NCBI GenBank assembly: GCA_964036045.1
Contig: OZ038378.1
Span: forward strand, 23,735,935-23,799,934
Direction of reading: 5' to 3'
Source: Eutreptiella sp. 'Long Island Sound 2002'
Lineage: Eukaryota; Euglenozoa; Euglenophyceae; Eutreptiales; Eutreptiaceae
Length of the DNA: 64,000 nt
In this document: piece after piece, positions 34,201 to 44,193 of the stretch
How positions within the stretch are numbered: the first letter of the stretch is position 1
Layout of the letters: the number at the start of each line of letters is the position of its first letter
Program-made: the position numbers and the translations under genes
The notes under the pieces: model-generated
Told to the model about the DNA's origin: nothing
The model's input: only the letters and a program-made list of their open reading frames with translations
Databases searched by the model: none

Positions 34201-37200
34201 ACCGCGCAACCTCCGTGCGCGCCGAGGTCACCAAGATGTTCTGGGAGATAGCCGGCGCGCACGGAATATGTCCCGAGGTGCACTACCCCGTCCCGGAGTT
34301 CGCAACTCTGGCGGGAGGCGACTGGGTCCACCGCATACCCCGGGCCCTGGCTGCTCTGGGAGTGGGGATGTACAACCCCATCGCGTGCCCCAGGGCGGCC
34401 CATGTCAAACTACAGTCCCCGCCGGGCAACATCGTCACGCTGCGCACCGCCAAGCTGCGACACCGCGACACGTGCCGCCTGACGGTGCCACACACAACGC
34501 CGTGGCATGGGCACCACGGGCCACGCCACCCCTTCCCCGACAACGACGATCCGTGGCCGACGGCGGTGCGGGAGTGCCTCAACCAATGCGCCGACGAACA
34601 CCTCCACTATTGCCGCCGTGAGCAGGAGCCCACCAATCACCCCGGGTGGCGCGACGCCCTGGCCCACCTCTTCCACACCACCGGCACACGGGACCCCCGC
34701 CTGAGACTCGTCCACCCCACGAGGGCTAAGCAGGACACCCACACCGGCCCACGGGTGACCCCGGACGGCCTGCACCTCCACGTCGGGGGCTACCGCCGCC
34801 GGGACGGCCTATCCCCCCCCACGCGGGGGGCGGCGTACCACCCGCCAGCAGCCCTCATGTACATCCTCCGCGACGTACTCGCGGAAAGCGAGCACCAAGA
34901 GCCTAACGCGGACGTGGCGTGGCCAGAGCCCTTGCGCCCCCGGCCCCACGCGCCGACGCCGGTGTGGTTGGTGACCACGGACGACCAATGCACCTAAGCG
35001 ACGGGGCAAGCGCAGCTCCGGGCCGAGTGGGTAATAGTGCAAGTGGGGGCAGGCCAGCCCGAACCCCGTGGGCTCCCCCGTGGCACCGCCCTACTGGTGG
35101 CTACGGGGGTGCCGCACGACCCACACATGGCGGTACACGCGCTGGAGGACCAGCCGGAGGGCACGGGACACCTGATGGTGCACCAGCGCGGGGGCCCGGC
35201 GTGGCTCAAGGAACATGTGACGGCGCTACGGTCCTGGGCAAGCACGGTCGCCGGAGCGGAGATCCGGCTGCACGACCACCCGGCGATCAGCCCAGGCGAC
35301 ACCAGGGCGCTGAGCGTGGACCAACTGACCCCCAGCCACCCCGACGTCCGGTGGCACTCCGCCGACCTCAACGCGGGGTGGCTCAGCCCCACCGGATACT
35401 ACTGGATCCCGGAGGCCTGGGGACACACCTCCTGTGACGCGTCCGGGGGCGGACCCTGCAAACCCGCCACCAGCGTCGCTCTCGCCGCCGACCTCACCCG
35501 CACGTGGGCGGTGGCCATCTCGGGCACGGTGCCCGACGTGGAGGGGGTGGCCGCCTCCCTCCCCCTACAATACGGTGCCCACAGACCATGGGTCCACACG
35601 GTGGACGCCGAAGTCATCCTCCACCTCCTGCGGCACGCAGATCGCGAACGAACCACGGGGGTCCCCGCGGGCGCAGCGAAGGTGGTCAACCAGATGCCCC
35701 TGAGGTGGCTCCGGGACGGCCTGTGCGCGCGAGGGCAGCACGCCGGGCACCCGTTCTGGTACGTCCGAGCCACCTCGCACCACAGTGACGCCCTACTGCA
35801 AAAGACGGACTGGGCGGCGTCCCAGGACACCGTCCTGCAGAACACGCCCCCGGACCCTGGCCACGCCCAACTCATTGTCGCCGGGCGTGACGGCCATCTC
35901 GATCTACGACCCCCCACGATGCGGGTGCTCGGCGAGGTCGCGCAACGGGCGCAGACTGACCATGCGCTGACGCACCGGGGACACACACCTTTGGGTGCGG
36001 CCCACGCCACGGCCTACGTCCACGCCCGGGACCTCACCGCGGGAGCCACCAACCGCCAGGCGCTGCGGGCCCGAGACGGCCACACGCCGGTGCAGCGCAG
36101 GCTCCGCGTCCGGAAGGAGCGGCTCTCCGGCGTCGCCATTGTCCCACAACCGTGCCTTTTCTGCGGCCGCCCGGAGGAGACCCCGGTGCATATGCACGTG
36201 GGATGCACCCACTCACGGCTCCTCTGGCCCCACTACCGCCAGGCAGTACACGAAGCATCCCGCCACCTCCCACCCGGGGACAAGGCCCTGTGGGTGGCCT
36301 CGTGGCGCTCCGCAGGCGCCACGTGGACGGAGGTGTTCTGCTCCGGACTGGTGCCCGAGGACGCGGAGGCGCAGCTCCGCGCCATAACCCGATACGACCC
36401 GCCGGGAGGGACCTCGGTGGACGATTTCCTCCACCACATGCTCCGGCTGGGGGACTTCGCGTGGGAGCTTCGCAACCACCGGCTGGAGCAACTCCTCCAC
36501 GAGCCCAAGAGCGCGGCGGCCCGGGCGCACCGGTGGCTCACTGCGGCGGAGGGCGACCACCCTCCCCCTCCCCCGCGCCCTGACAAGGACTTCCTAGCCT
36601 CCCTCCGTGTTGTGAATGGCACTCTGGAGTGCCCGTCCCAAGAGGGCCCCCACCCGTACCAGGACCTGCCGGGGGGGTTCTCGAGGCACCTACAAGACGC
36701 CCTCTTCCCACCGTGGATCATCGGGCGCGGCTCCATGGCCGCATGGGAGGCGCGCAACGTGGGGGAGGAGTGGGCGCGGGAGTGGAGCCGGTGGTGCGCC
36801 GCCACGCGTGCCCCGGAGACCCCTGCGCAACGATACGCCGCCATCCCGCTCCGGTGGTGGGGGCCGGACACCCGGCCGAGACCCACCATGATCCGCGGGG
36901 CGGGCCTGACCACCCGTGGGACGCGGCGACGGGGGAATGGCTGCAGGCGGCCCCGGGGCCGCAAACGGGATGGACTGGGGACGTGTCCTCACTCGTCAGG
37001 ACACCCGTCCCGCCCCGCATCGTCCTTCACACCGCCAACGTGCTCCAGGCTACGGAGATACGCACGTGGGGACACGCTGCGGCCACCGTCCGGTGGCACC
37101 CCCCAGAGGACAGGGCCACCCAACTCACCGTGGCGCACTTCAAAGCTGGGGGGCCGGTATACGACGACGCCCTGTCCAGGCTGGGCGACACCCAGGGGCC

Positions 37201-37912
37201 CTTGCTCCTCATGCTCCCCACCGGCATTGCAGCCGCGCTGCGCCAGGAGCTAGACGGCTGCGAAGGGCTGCGACTGGGGTGGGAGGCAGTCGCGGACGGC
37301 ACCTTGCTGGCCCTCCTCCACAGAGACACCGCGAACGGGTGCCAATTGGATGCGCTGACGCCCCACCTCAGCCGGCGCCACGTTTACATGGCGAGCCCCC
37401 CCCAGGGGCACCCCCGCCCGGCGTGGGACGACCTCATCGCCGCCTTCCACGACCACGGGATCCTCCCCGACGGGACGTGGCAGGAGGTCCAGCGGAAGAC
37501 GCTTGGTAAGGACTACCGGTGCCGCGTCCGCGCCCGCCTGCTGGAGATCCGGGACCCCCTCCGACAGAGGTGGGACGACCTCTGGCTCCGCCATCTCGAC
37601 CCTTGGTCGCCGCCCTCCCACCTCCCACACACCTGCCGACTCTGCGGAGAATGTGACACGGTGTCCTCCGCAGCGTCGACAGGCGCCAACAGGTGCGCGC
37701 GGTGCGCCGAGGTAGCCGCGTGCCCCTGGCCCGAACCTCCCGCAGGCCCGCCCAGGCGCACAGAGGAGGAGGCCTTGCGCCGGCGCATCGAGGGGGCACA
37801 CACCCCCTCGCACGAACAAGCGGGCCCCGCGGGCGCTGCCCTTCTGTGGATCCACGTGCACCTGCGGGACCCCACATCCGTTGCGCACCTGTCGCACGTG
37901 TTCGCCCCCTAA
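31232..37912 (+). pseudogene. Family B ORF2: APE-type endonuclease, RT, RNase H, CCHC motif, long C-terminal extension
   Basis: About 2,226 codons, broken by 1-bp deletions near 32925, 33475 and 36900 and by TAA at 34995-34997. Endonuclease: LLSWNLRNG, MLQETG, IAGNTNIYMD (the catalytic GDxN Asp is Asn here; the minus copy has Asp), HRVDTFLVNEPL, GSDHLPVRL. RT: FDARKAFD (33338), RGVRQGNPESPLLY (about 33505), YIDD (33630-33641), ELNPRK. The RNase H-like region (about 35410-35830) has HTSCDASGG, EGVAASL, HTVDAEVIL and SHHSDALL as candidate D-E-D-D positions. CCHC CLFCGRPEETPVHMHVGC (about 36155-36208) has C-x2-C-x8-H-x4-C spacing. The last about 560 codons, ending near a second Cys cluster CRLCGEC...CARCAEVAAC (about 37638-37720), match no family I know. 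Confidence 0.85.
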
Positions 37913-37951
37913 CCCCCCCCGGCCGCCGCCCTTTGCAGAGCCCGCAGCACC

Positions 37952-39184
37952 ATGCCACGCCGACGGGGGGATGGGCCGGGGCACACCAGGGCCCGCCGCA
38001 GAGCGCAGGAGGCGGCCGTCTGGGGCCTGGTGGCGGACGCGGTGGCGGAGGCACACGAAGCGCACGCTGCCGCACGGTGTGACCTGGGGGGCAGTGCGAG
38101 GGCTTTCCTCAACGAGACCGCCCTCCCGGCCGTCCGCGCCCTGAACGGAGCGGGGGCCCCTACGCTGCTCCCGGCAATGCACCGGATCGTGAACGCCGTC
38201 CGGCCGGGGCTCATCAGCCCGGAGGCGGCCCTCTACAGGCACTGGATGGAGTGGCACGAGTCCAATCGGTCAGGCCGGCCCCTGTCCATGGGGGACACTC
38301 TGCAGCTGACGGGAGCAGGGTCTGCCATGTCCCTCCGCAGTAGCGCCCCAGCCCTGCTGCACGCCCTCAGGGCGCGCTACCCCGGGGACGCGGCCCCGTA
38401 CCTGAACCAGGCGCGGGCCACGTACTCGGGAGGAGTGTCCGAGCTGGATGCGGCGCTCCACCTTCTACACCCGCCGGACGAGGACCTGGAGGTGGGCGAG
38501 GTCACGGTGTCCGTGGAAGGCGCGGACGAGGCGTCTGCCCGCCCTCGGCCGACCAACCCGGTGTACGACGGCACCAGGCCTACCCCCCCGTACGCCGTCG
38601 TCTACGAGGCGTTCCCCAGGGAGCCCACTTGGTGCCCCGCCCTCCCGCCGGCGACGCACGCGCCCCGCGGCTGGGCTAACCCAGACCTGTCCCCCCCCCT
38701 CTCCAGGACCAGGGGTGCCCACCACAGGGGACAGGTCCTCTGGCAGGAGTGCCCTGGCACCCCCCTGCTCCTCCTGGTCGTCGCGACCCGCGGGGACCCA
38801 GGGCGGATCCTGGGGATCACCCCCACCCACCTCTATGGGGCAACACCCGTACCCCGCCCCCCCCTCCCGGCGCCCGCGGCGCGGGACGGAGTACACACCT
38901 TCCTGCGAACACAGGAGGTCACCGCCGTTACGGGGGTCCACCTGGTGCGGCTGCCCCCGACACCGCTCGACGACCCCCGGGGGCCCAGGGCCCTGGGCCC
39001 CGCCCCAGACTGGGAGCTGTGGCGCGACTTGTGGGCCGCGTGGCTCCCCCGCCTCCCCTCCCGATGCCGGTGGATGGCCGCAGGCCCCCGGCCGTGCGGG
39101 GCTGACGCCACAGCCGGCCCCCCACCCCCTCCCCCCCTCCCCCCCGCAGAGCACCACACGGCACTGCCCACGGCACGGCACTGA
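37952..39184 (+). CDS. Family B ORF3, intact, unknown function
   Basis: This frame of 410 codons is intact and begins MPRRRGDGPGHTRARRRAQE, 40 nt after the ORF2 stop. The N-terminus is basic. The middle contains ALLHALRARYPGDAAPYLNQ, and a hydrophobic strand LLLLVVATRGDPGRILGI lies near residue 275. The C-terminus is Pro-rich. No catalytic motif is visible. The fragment at 19834-20768 keeps the same frame open with many conservative differences (for example EVTVSVEG versus ETTVFMEG), which argues that it really was coding. The TGA overlaps the ORF4 ATG (ATGA-like coupling at 39181-39186). It may be an RNA-binding or packaging protein, but nothing shows this. Confidence 0.6.
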   Translation: MPRRRGDGPGHTRARRRAQEAAVWGLVADAVAEAHEAHAAARCDLGGSARAFLNETALPAVRALNGAGAPTLLPAMHRIVNAVRPGLISPEAALYRHWMEWHESNRSGRPLSMGDTLQLTGAGSAMSLRSSAPALLHALRARYPGDAAPYLNQARATYSGGVSELDAALHLLHPPDEDLEVGEVTVSVEGADEASARPRPTNPVYDGTRPTPPYAVVYEAFPREPTWCPALPPATHAPRGWANPDLSPPLSRTRGAHHRGQVLWQECPGTPLLLLVVATRGDPGRILGITPTHLYGATPVPRPPLPAPAARDGVHTFLRTQEVTAVTGVHLVRLPPTPLDDPRGPRALGPAPDWELWRDLWAAWLPRLPSRCRWMAAGPRPCGADATAGPPPPPPLPPAEHHTALPTARH

Positions 39185-41362
39185 TGCACCAGGAGGTAGT
39201 GGGAAGGGCGCGCCTGCCACCACGCATGCCTACCAGGGTAACAGTGATGACAGACTCCGATGGGTCCCCCCAGCAGGACGACCGCCACCACCGCCGGTCC
39301 CGCTCCCGCTCCCCCGTCTCCTCCCCGGAGTGGACGGGGGAGACCCTCGCGGAGCGCAAGGAGCGGAGAGTGGCGGTGGCGGCGGTGCTGGTCGGGCCGC
39401 CGCCGCCGGCCCGGGAGCCTGGGCCAGCCGAGACGACCGCCCCCGCCTCCCAAGCAGCCAGCCCCGCCGCCCCGCCCCGCCCGGACGCGCAGGAAGCGGA
39501 GACCGCAGCGAGCCACGCCGCGGCCCCGACCGCGGCCCCCGGCACGCTGCCAACACGGGGGGCAGCCCCGGAGCAGGAACCGGGCGCATCGCCGAGGGCT
39601 GCCGCAGCCGCAGAGGAGAGCAAGGACCCCGCAAGGGCCACGAGCGCCTCGTCGGCGGCCGCCACGGCAGCGAAGGAGAGCGGGGAGGGCGCGCGAGGGG
39701 CTGCGGCCGCGACTCCGGCGGGCGGCGACTCCACCTCGGCCGGCCGCGCCGCGACCTCCAGCACGCCGCGAACGCGGGGGACGGACCCCGCACGGGCCGC
39801 GGGCGCCTCGCCGGCGGCCGCCACGGCAGCAGAGGAGAACGAGGAGGGCGTGAGAGGGGTTGCTACCGCGGCCCCGGCGGGCCGCACCACCGCCCCGGCC
39901 GACCACGCCGCGGCCCCCAGCACGCCGCGAAAGCGGGGGGCGGACCCCGCACGAGCCACGGGCGCCTCGTCGGCGGCCGCCACGGCAGCGAAGGAGAGCG
40001 AGGAGGGCGCGCGGGGGGCTGCAGCCGCGACCCCCAGCACGCCGCGCAAGCGGGGGAAGAACCCCGCACGGGCCACGGACGCCTCGCCGGCGGCCGGCGC
40101 AGCAGCAGCAGTCGGCAGGGAGAGCGCGAAGTACCGCGCCCACGCCAACCCCACCCACATCCACACCAGCCCCCCAAAGCCGTTCCCCCCCCAAGCCCTT
40201 CCCCCCGGGGCGGGAGCGGCACGTCCGCCCCCCGACGCGCGAGCGCTCGCCGCCGGGCGTCACGCTGCCGCAGCTGCAAAGGCAGCGGGACGCCCGGCGA
40301 GTGGTCCAGGAAGGGCGCAGCAGCGGGGGGGAGCAGAGCGCAGGCAGCGGACGGCGCGACTCGGGGCAGGGGGCCGGGAAGGGGCCAGGGCACGGGAAGG
40401 GCGCGCAGGGGCGCGGGCAGGGAGCCCAGGTGCAGGGGGCAGGGCGAGGGGAGGTGGGAGAGGGAGCGGGCCAGGGCGTGGGGGACGGGAGGTGGGACCC
40501 GCGACACGGGCAGGGGGCTGGAAAGGGGCCCAAGGGCAAGGGCAAGGGCGCCGCGGGCCCCAAGGGACAGGCGGGACGGGGCATGGGAGCCCAGGGGGGA
40601 GGACGGGACGAAGGGAGGGGGGCAGAGGGCGGGGCGCCCCCGCAGCCGGACGTGCAGCCGGTGAGGTGCATCCCCTCCGGCATCCAACAGATGCCGGCAC
40701 ACCACACCCACCACCACCACCACCACCACCACCACCACCACCTCTACAACATCGACCCTGGCGCCGGCGAGCTCGTCCCCCCCCAACCCCCACGACACCA
40801 GCACCATCAAGCCCCCCCCGCGCCGAGGGCGGAGCCGGCGCGGATGGCCTCGGCGGAGGGGGGACGGGGCGCGGCATCGGCGCCGCAGGCGCAGGGGCAG
40901 CGAGGGGGGCCGGCACGGGGGGCGGAGGAGGGCCGGCCATGGGACCGGGACTGGGGCGCGGTCCCGGACCCTCTGGGGGAGGAGACCCTCCCCCTGGTGG
41001 GGGAGGTGTACGGGTGGTTGTGCTGGGCCAACCAGGGGACCTCCAGGAGGTCGAGGAACCGGCCCTTCGATGCCGTGCTCCTCCGGAGGGACGGAGGAAA
41101 CCGAGAGGTACCCCCGGGGGGGTGGGCAGCCCCAGAGGACCATGAGAGGGTCCTCAGGTCAGTGATCCGGGCGGCGTGGCCCGACAGGGAGCCGACGTGG
41201 CCGGCCTTCCTGGAAGGGGGAGCGGTGCTCCGCATCATGGATGCGGACGCCAACAACTGGCTCCCCCGGGCTTTGCGCAGCGCCCTCGCCCACTGGCGCT
41301 ACCGCCGGCACAACCCGCCGCCGCCGCAGCCCCAGCCCCCACACAAGCGGCGGCGCAGGTGA
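39184..41362 (+). pseudogene. Family B ORF4: Arg/Ser-rich, Ala-rich repeats, His run, conserved C-terminal domain; frameshifted
   Basis: It starts MHQEVVGRARLPPRMPTRVT at the ORF3 stop. Residues about 20-50 are RS-rich (DDRHHRRSRSRSPVS). An Ala/Pro-rich repeat region follows (39540-40110). In the C-run at about 40180-40205 the coding frame changes; the truncated copy at 44.2-46.1 kb stays in one frame across this point (PKPFPP...PPGVTLPQL), so this copy carries a 1-bp slip. Then come Gly/Lys-rich GKGPKGKGKGA, an eleven-residue His run (about 40706-40742), and a compact C-terminal domain (about 40960-41340): LPLVGEVYGWLCWA, RPFDAVLLRRDGGN, VPPGGWAAPEDHERVL, ADANNWLPRAL, ending in KRRRR. The function is unknown. 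Confidence 0.55.
39540..40110 (+). repeat. Internal minisatellite in ORF4
   Basis: GC-rich units carrying CAGCACGCCGCGAAnGCGGGGG followed by GACCCCGCACGnGCCnCGGG recur at about 39758, 39919 and 40035, with weaker earlier units. Unit length varies (about 115-165 bp). They encode STPRKRGADPARATGASSAA-like repeats. Confidence 0.65.
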
Positions 41363-41430
41363 AGGCCCAGACGGCGGGTACGGGAGAGTTGGGGGAGGGG
41401 GCTGGGCCCCCCGACCCACGCCCCCCCCAC

Positions 41431-42326
41431 GGTACGGCGTGACGAAGGAGCGCGCGCCACCTCCCGCGGGAGGGAGGGCAGAGACAACGAGCGCGGGGGG
41501 GATCCTACTGCCCCGCAGCCCGATAACCGCTGACCGCTAACCCTCACGGCCGCTCCCAGCCGGCCAGCGCCGCGCGACGACGGCGGCGGGGACAAGGGGC
41601 CCCAGCAAGGGCCTGCATGAGGGTCCGGCTCTAGGTAGAGGGGGTCAGGGAAGGGTGCGACCCCCCAGCCGATGGCTGGCCCCTGGGGCCGGGACCGCCA
41701 TGCCGCCCCCCCCTCGGCCGTCAGAGGGCGGCGCCAGGGGACCAGAGGGCCCCCCCCACTCCCCCCCCCCCTCCCTCTCAGAAACGGAGCGGTCACTCGG
41801 GTGGTGTGCCCTCTGGGCCCCCCCGTTTACGCGGGCAGTAGCACCGCCACCCAGGCCCCGAGCCCGGGCAGGCCCCACGGTACGGCACGACGCATGAGAG
41901 CGTGCCACCTCCCGCGGGAGGGAGGGCGGAGACAACGAGCGCGGGGGAGAACCTGCTGCCCCGCGGCCCGCTAACCACTGACCGCTAACCCTCACGGCCA
42001 CCCCCGGCCGGCCAGCGCCGCGCGACAACGGCCGGGGGATGAGGGGCCCCAGCGAGGGCCTGCGCGAGAATCCGGCTCTCGGTAGAGGGGGGCGGGGAAA
42101 GGACGCGACCCCCCGGCCGATGGCTGGCCCCCGGGGCCAGGACTGCCGTGCCCCCCCCCCCCCCTGGCCGACAGGAGGCATCGCCAGGGGACCAAAGGGC
42201 CCCCCCCACTCCCCCCCCCCCTCCCACACAGGCCCGAGAGCGGGCGGGGGGGCGGCCCCCCCACCCCCCCCCCCCCCCCCCCGCACCCACCTCAGCTGGG
42301 GAGCCACAGGCGCGGCCCTCCGCCCC
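41431..42326 (+). repeat. 448-bp tandem duplication in the 3' UTR
   Basis: GGTACGGCGTGACGAAGGAG at 41431 recurs as GGTACGGCACGACGCATGAG at 41879. Both continue through CACCTCCCGCGGGAGGGAGG, CCGCTAACCCTCACGGCC, GATGGCTGGCCCC and CAGGGGACCA. The truncated copy has one related unit (from about 46160). Confidence 0.8.
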
Positions 42327-43224
42327 CCCAGGGCCGGGGGGGCGCCCCCCCCCTCAGGAGGAACGGCGACGCGGTAAGGGCAACGGCGGCTGGACCTGCT
42401 CCCGCGAACCCACACCGGCGTGCCAGAGCAACGCGCACAACGGAACAGGAAGGAGGCCGCGCCCCACATGACCCTCCCGTAACCACAGCCCACTCCGAGA
42501 TGACAGAGGGGGGGTTCAGGTCAGCTGGGGCCCCCGGGGGAGCGGTCCACGGGCCGCCCCTCACCCCCCCCCGGCCCGGGGCAGCACTTCAGCCCCGACC
42601 GCACGCGCGCGCCGGAAGGGAGCGCGCCGGCGGCACGGAGAGGGCCAGAAAGGAGTACCGCAGGCCGCCGCCCGGAACGGGAGCAGGGAGGCCGCGGCGC
42701 GACACCCCCCACCCCCCCCGCCCCCCCACCAGCCCGCCAGCCGCGGGGGCCCCGGCCCCCACCCCCCGAGGCAGGGGGAATGGGCCCCCCCCGCCCGACA
42801 GGGGAGCCGGAGTGTGACCTGCCCCCCCGCCCCAGCCGCCGGCTCACATGGGGGCCGCGAAGAACAAGCGGGCCCACGCCTGCGCACCGGGACGCCGCAC
42901 AGATCGTACCCAGAGAAGCCGGGTGAGCACGAACCGGAGTGGTATGGGGGGCCACGCCCCCCATGGACAGCACAACGCCAGTGACGCCCGCTTTGTTGCC
43001 TGCCCAGGGAAGGCAGAGGGACGGAAAGAGGCAGAGCGACCCCCCGCCCAACAGGCCCCGCCCCGGCCGCACAGCCGGAGGAAACGGCGCACGCCCCCCC
43101 CCCCCCCCCCCCAGCCCGCCCCCCAGCATAAGAACGCCATGGACCCGCCCCGCGGCGCGCAGCCCCCACAGGGACAGAGCAGGGCCCCCACACCCGCACG
43201 CCCGCGCCCACAACGCGGACCCCG

Positions 43225-43345
43225 ACAGCCCACCCAGTGGACGGGCAGTCGGGGGAGGAGGAGCGCAAGATCCCAGACGCCCCACGCAACGGTCGAAGGC
43301 ACCCCCCCGGGGACGCCCTGCCGCCGCCCCCACAACCCCAAGCCA
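43225..43345 (+). repeat. Isolated diverged 212-bp-type monomer inside the 3' UTR
   Basis: GGGCAGTCGGGGGAGGAGGA, then GACGCCCCACGCAACGGTCG, then AAGGCACCCCCCCGGGGACG and CCGCCCCCACAAC follow the monomer order seen at 23.3-27.4 kb. The truncated copy keeps only its flanks (about 48090-48150). Confidence 0.6.
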
Positions 43346-44168
43346 AGTAGGGGGGAACCAGGACCGGACCGCCCCCCCCCAGGCACGCCAGACGGAGCAA
43401 GGGACCGGGGCAGGACACGCGGAGGGGCACCAACCACGTGGAACGGCCCTACCAGCGCCCACTGCCGGGACCACGCGAGATGCGCGCGCCACACCACCCA
43501 GGGGGGGGGGAGCGGACACCGCGAGAGCGCGAGCGCACACACACGAAAGGGACACGCGGGGACTACCGGAAGGGCAACCGGACCGAGCGCGCAGAACGCA
43601 CAGACCGCATGGAATGGCGTACCAGCGAGCGAGGGTAAGGGACACCCGGACGGGACGGCCTGCCACCCGCAGCTCGGAACACGCGGGGCGGGGAGGGGGA
43701 AACGAAAGAGACACGACGCCAGGTGCCGGCCCGAACCCCCCCGAACCTGCCGCGAGCGCCGCGCACACAAAGACGGGGCACTGCGCCCGCCAAGGCAGTA
43801 GTGGCGCACGGCGCCACGCCCCAACCCCTAGGCTAGGCAGCCTCCGCGCCAGCCCAAGGGGGACCCACTGGCGACAAGCCAGTAGCACGGGCCCGGCGGC
43901 GCCGGCGCCCCGGGCGACCACGCATTAGGGGGGCGACGCAGTGGGTAAGCGCCCGCAGCCACGGCTGCGAATTGATGCACTGACCGGGGAGTGGCGAAAC
44001 GGGGACGCCGGGGAAGGACGGGGCTCCGAGCTCTGTGAACCCGGGGGACTCCGCCACCAGGCAGGAGGTGCGTCTTGGAGGGCCCCCCACTAGGACCCGG
44101 TGGGGAGGATATCACCTGGCCCGACCAGGTGGCCCCCTGGGGCCGAAAGGCGTCTAGTACCCGCAAAA

Positions 44169-44192
44169 TCAAACCTCAAACCTCAAACCTCA
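44169..44192 (+). repeat. TCAAACC heptamer tail, end of family B copy
   Basis: Three TCAAACC units (44169-44189) plus TCA close the element; the same tail closes the truncated copy at 48975-48998. Short tandem repeats are a known form of non-LTR 3' end. The complementary strand reads TTTGAGG. Confidence 0.8.
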
Positions 44193-44193
44193 A

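Larger units (their letters stand above)
41363..44168 (+). other. Family B 3' untranslated region
   Basis: No ORF here is supported; all long frames are compositional. It contains a 448-bp tandem duplication (41431-42326), long C-runs (for example 42225-42290), a single diverged 212-bp-type monomer (about 43225-43345) and a conserved 3' block (about 43430-44168). The same order is seen in the truncated copy at 46059-48974, which defines it as part of the element. Confidence 0.7.
23339..44192 (+). mobile_element. Family B non-LTR retrotransposon, near-complete plus-strand copy (about 20.9 kb)
   Basis: In order: twenty 212-bp monomers, ORF1 (27524-31219), ORF2 (31232-37912), ORF3 (37952-39184), ORF4 (39184-41362), a 2.8-kb 3' UTR, and a TCAAACC tail (44169-44192). 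The APE-type endonuclease, the RT and the short-repeat tail identify it as non-LTR. The size is far above the usual 4-8 kb. Inclusion of the monomers rests on their adjacency to ORF1 in this copy and in the minus copy. Several stops and 1-bp deletions make this copy defective. Confidence 0.8.

Noticed and set aside
36100-37912. Restriction-like endonuclease (RLE) in the ORF2 extension, as in Dualen
   Set aside because: The CCHC spacing would fit, but I could not find a convincing PD...(D/E)xK array after it.
42521-43921. Long minus-strand ORFs in the 3' UTRs (also 46292-48232)
   Set aside because: They are Gly/Pro/Arg-rich antisense frames over C-runs whose lengths differ between the two UTR copies, so no frame is conserved.
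44169-44192. True telomere repeat
   Set aside because: Only three units, and the heptamer TTTGAGG is not the usual algal TTTAGGG. It occurs at the end of both element copies, so it is the retrotransposon tail.
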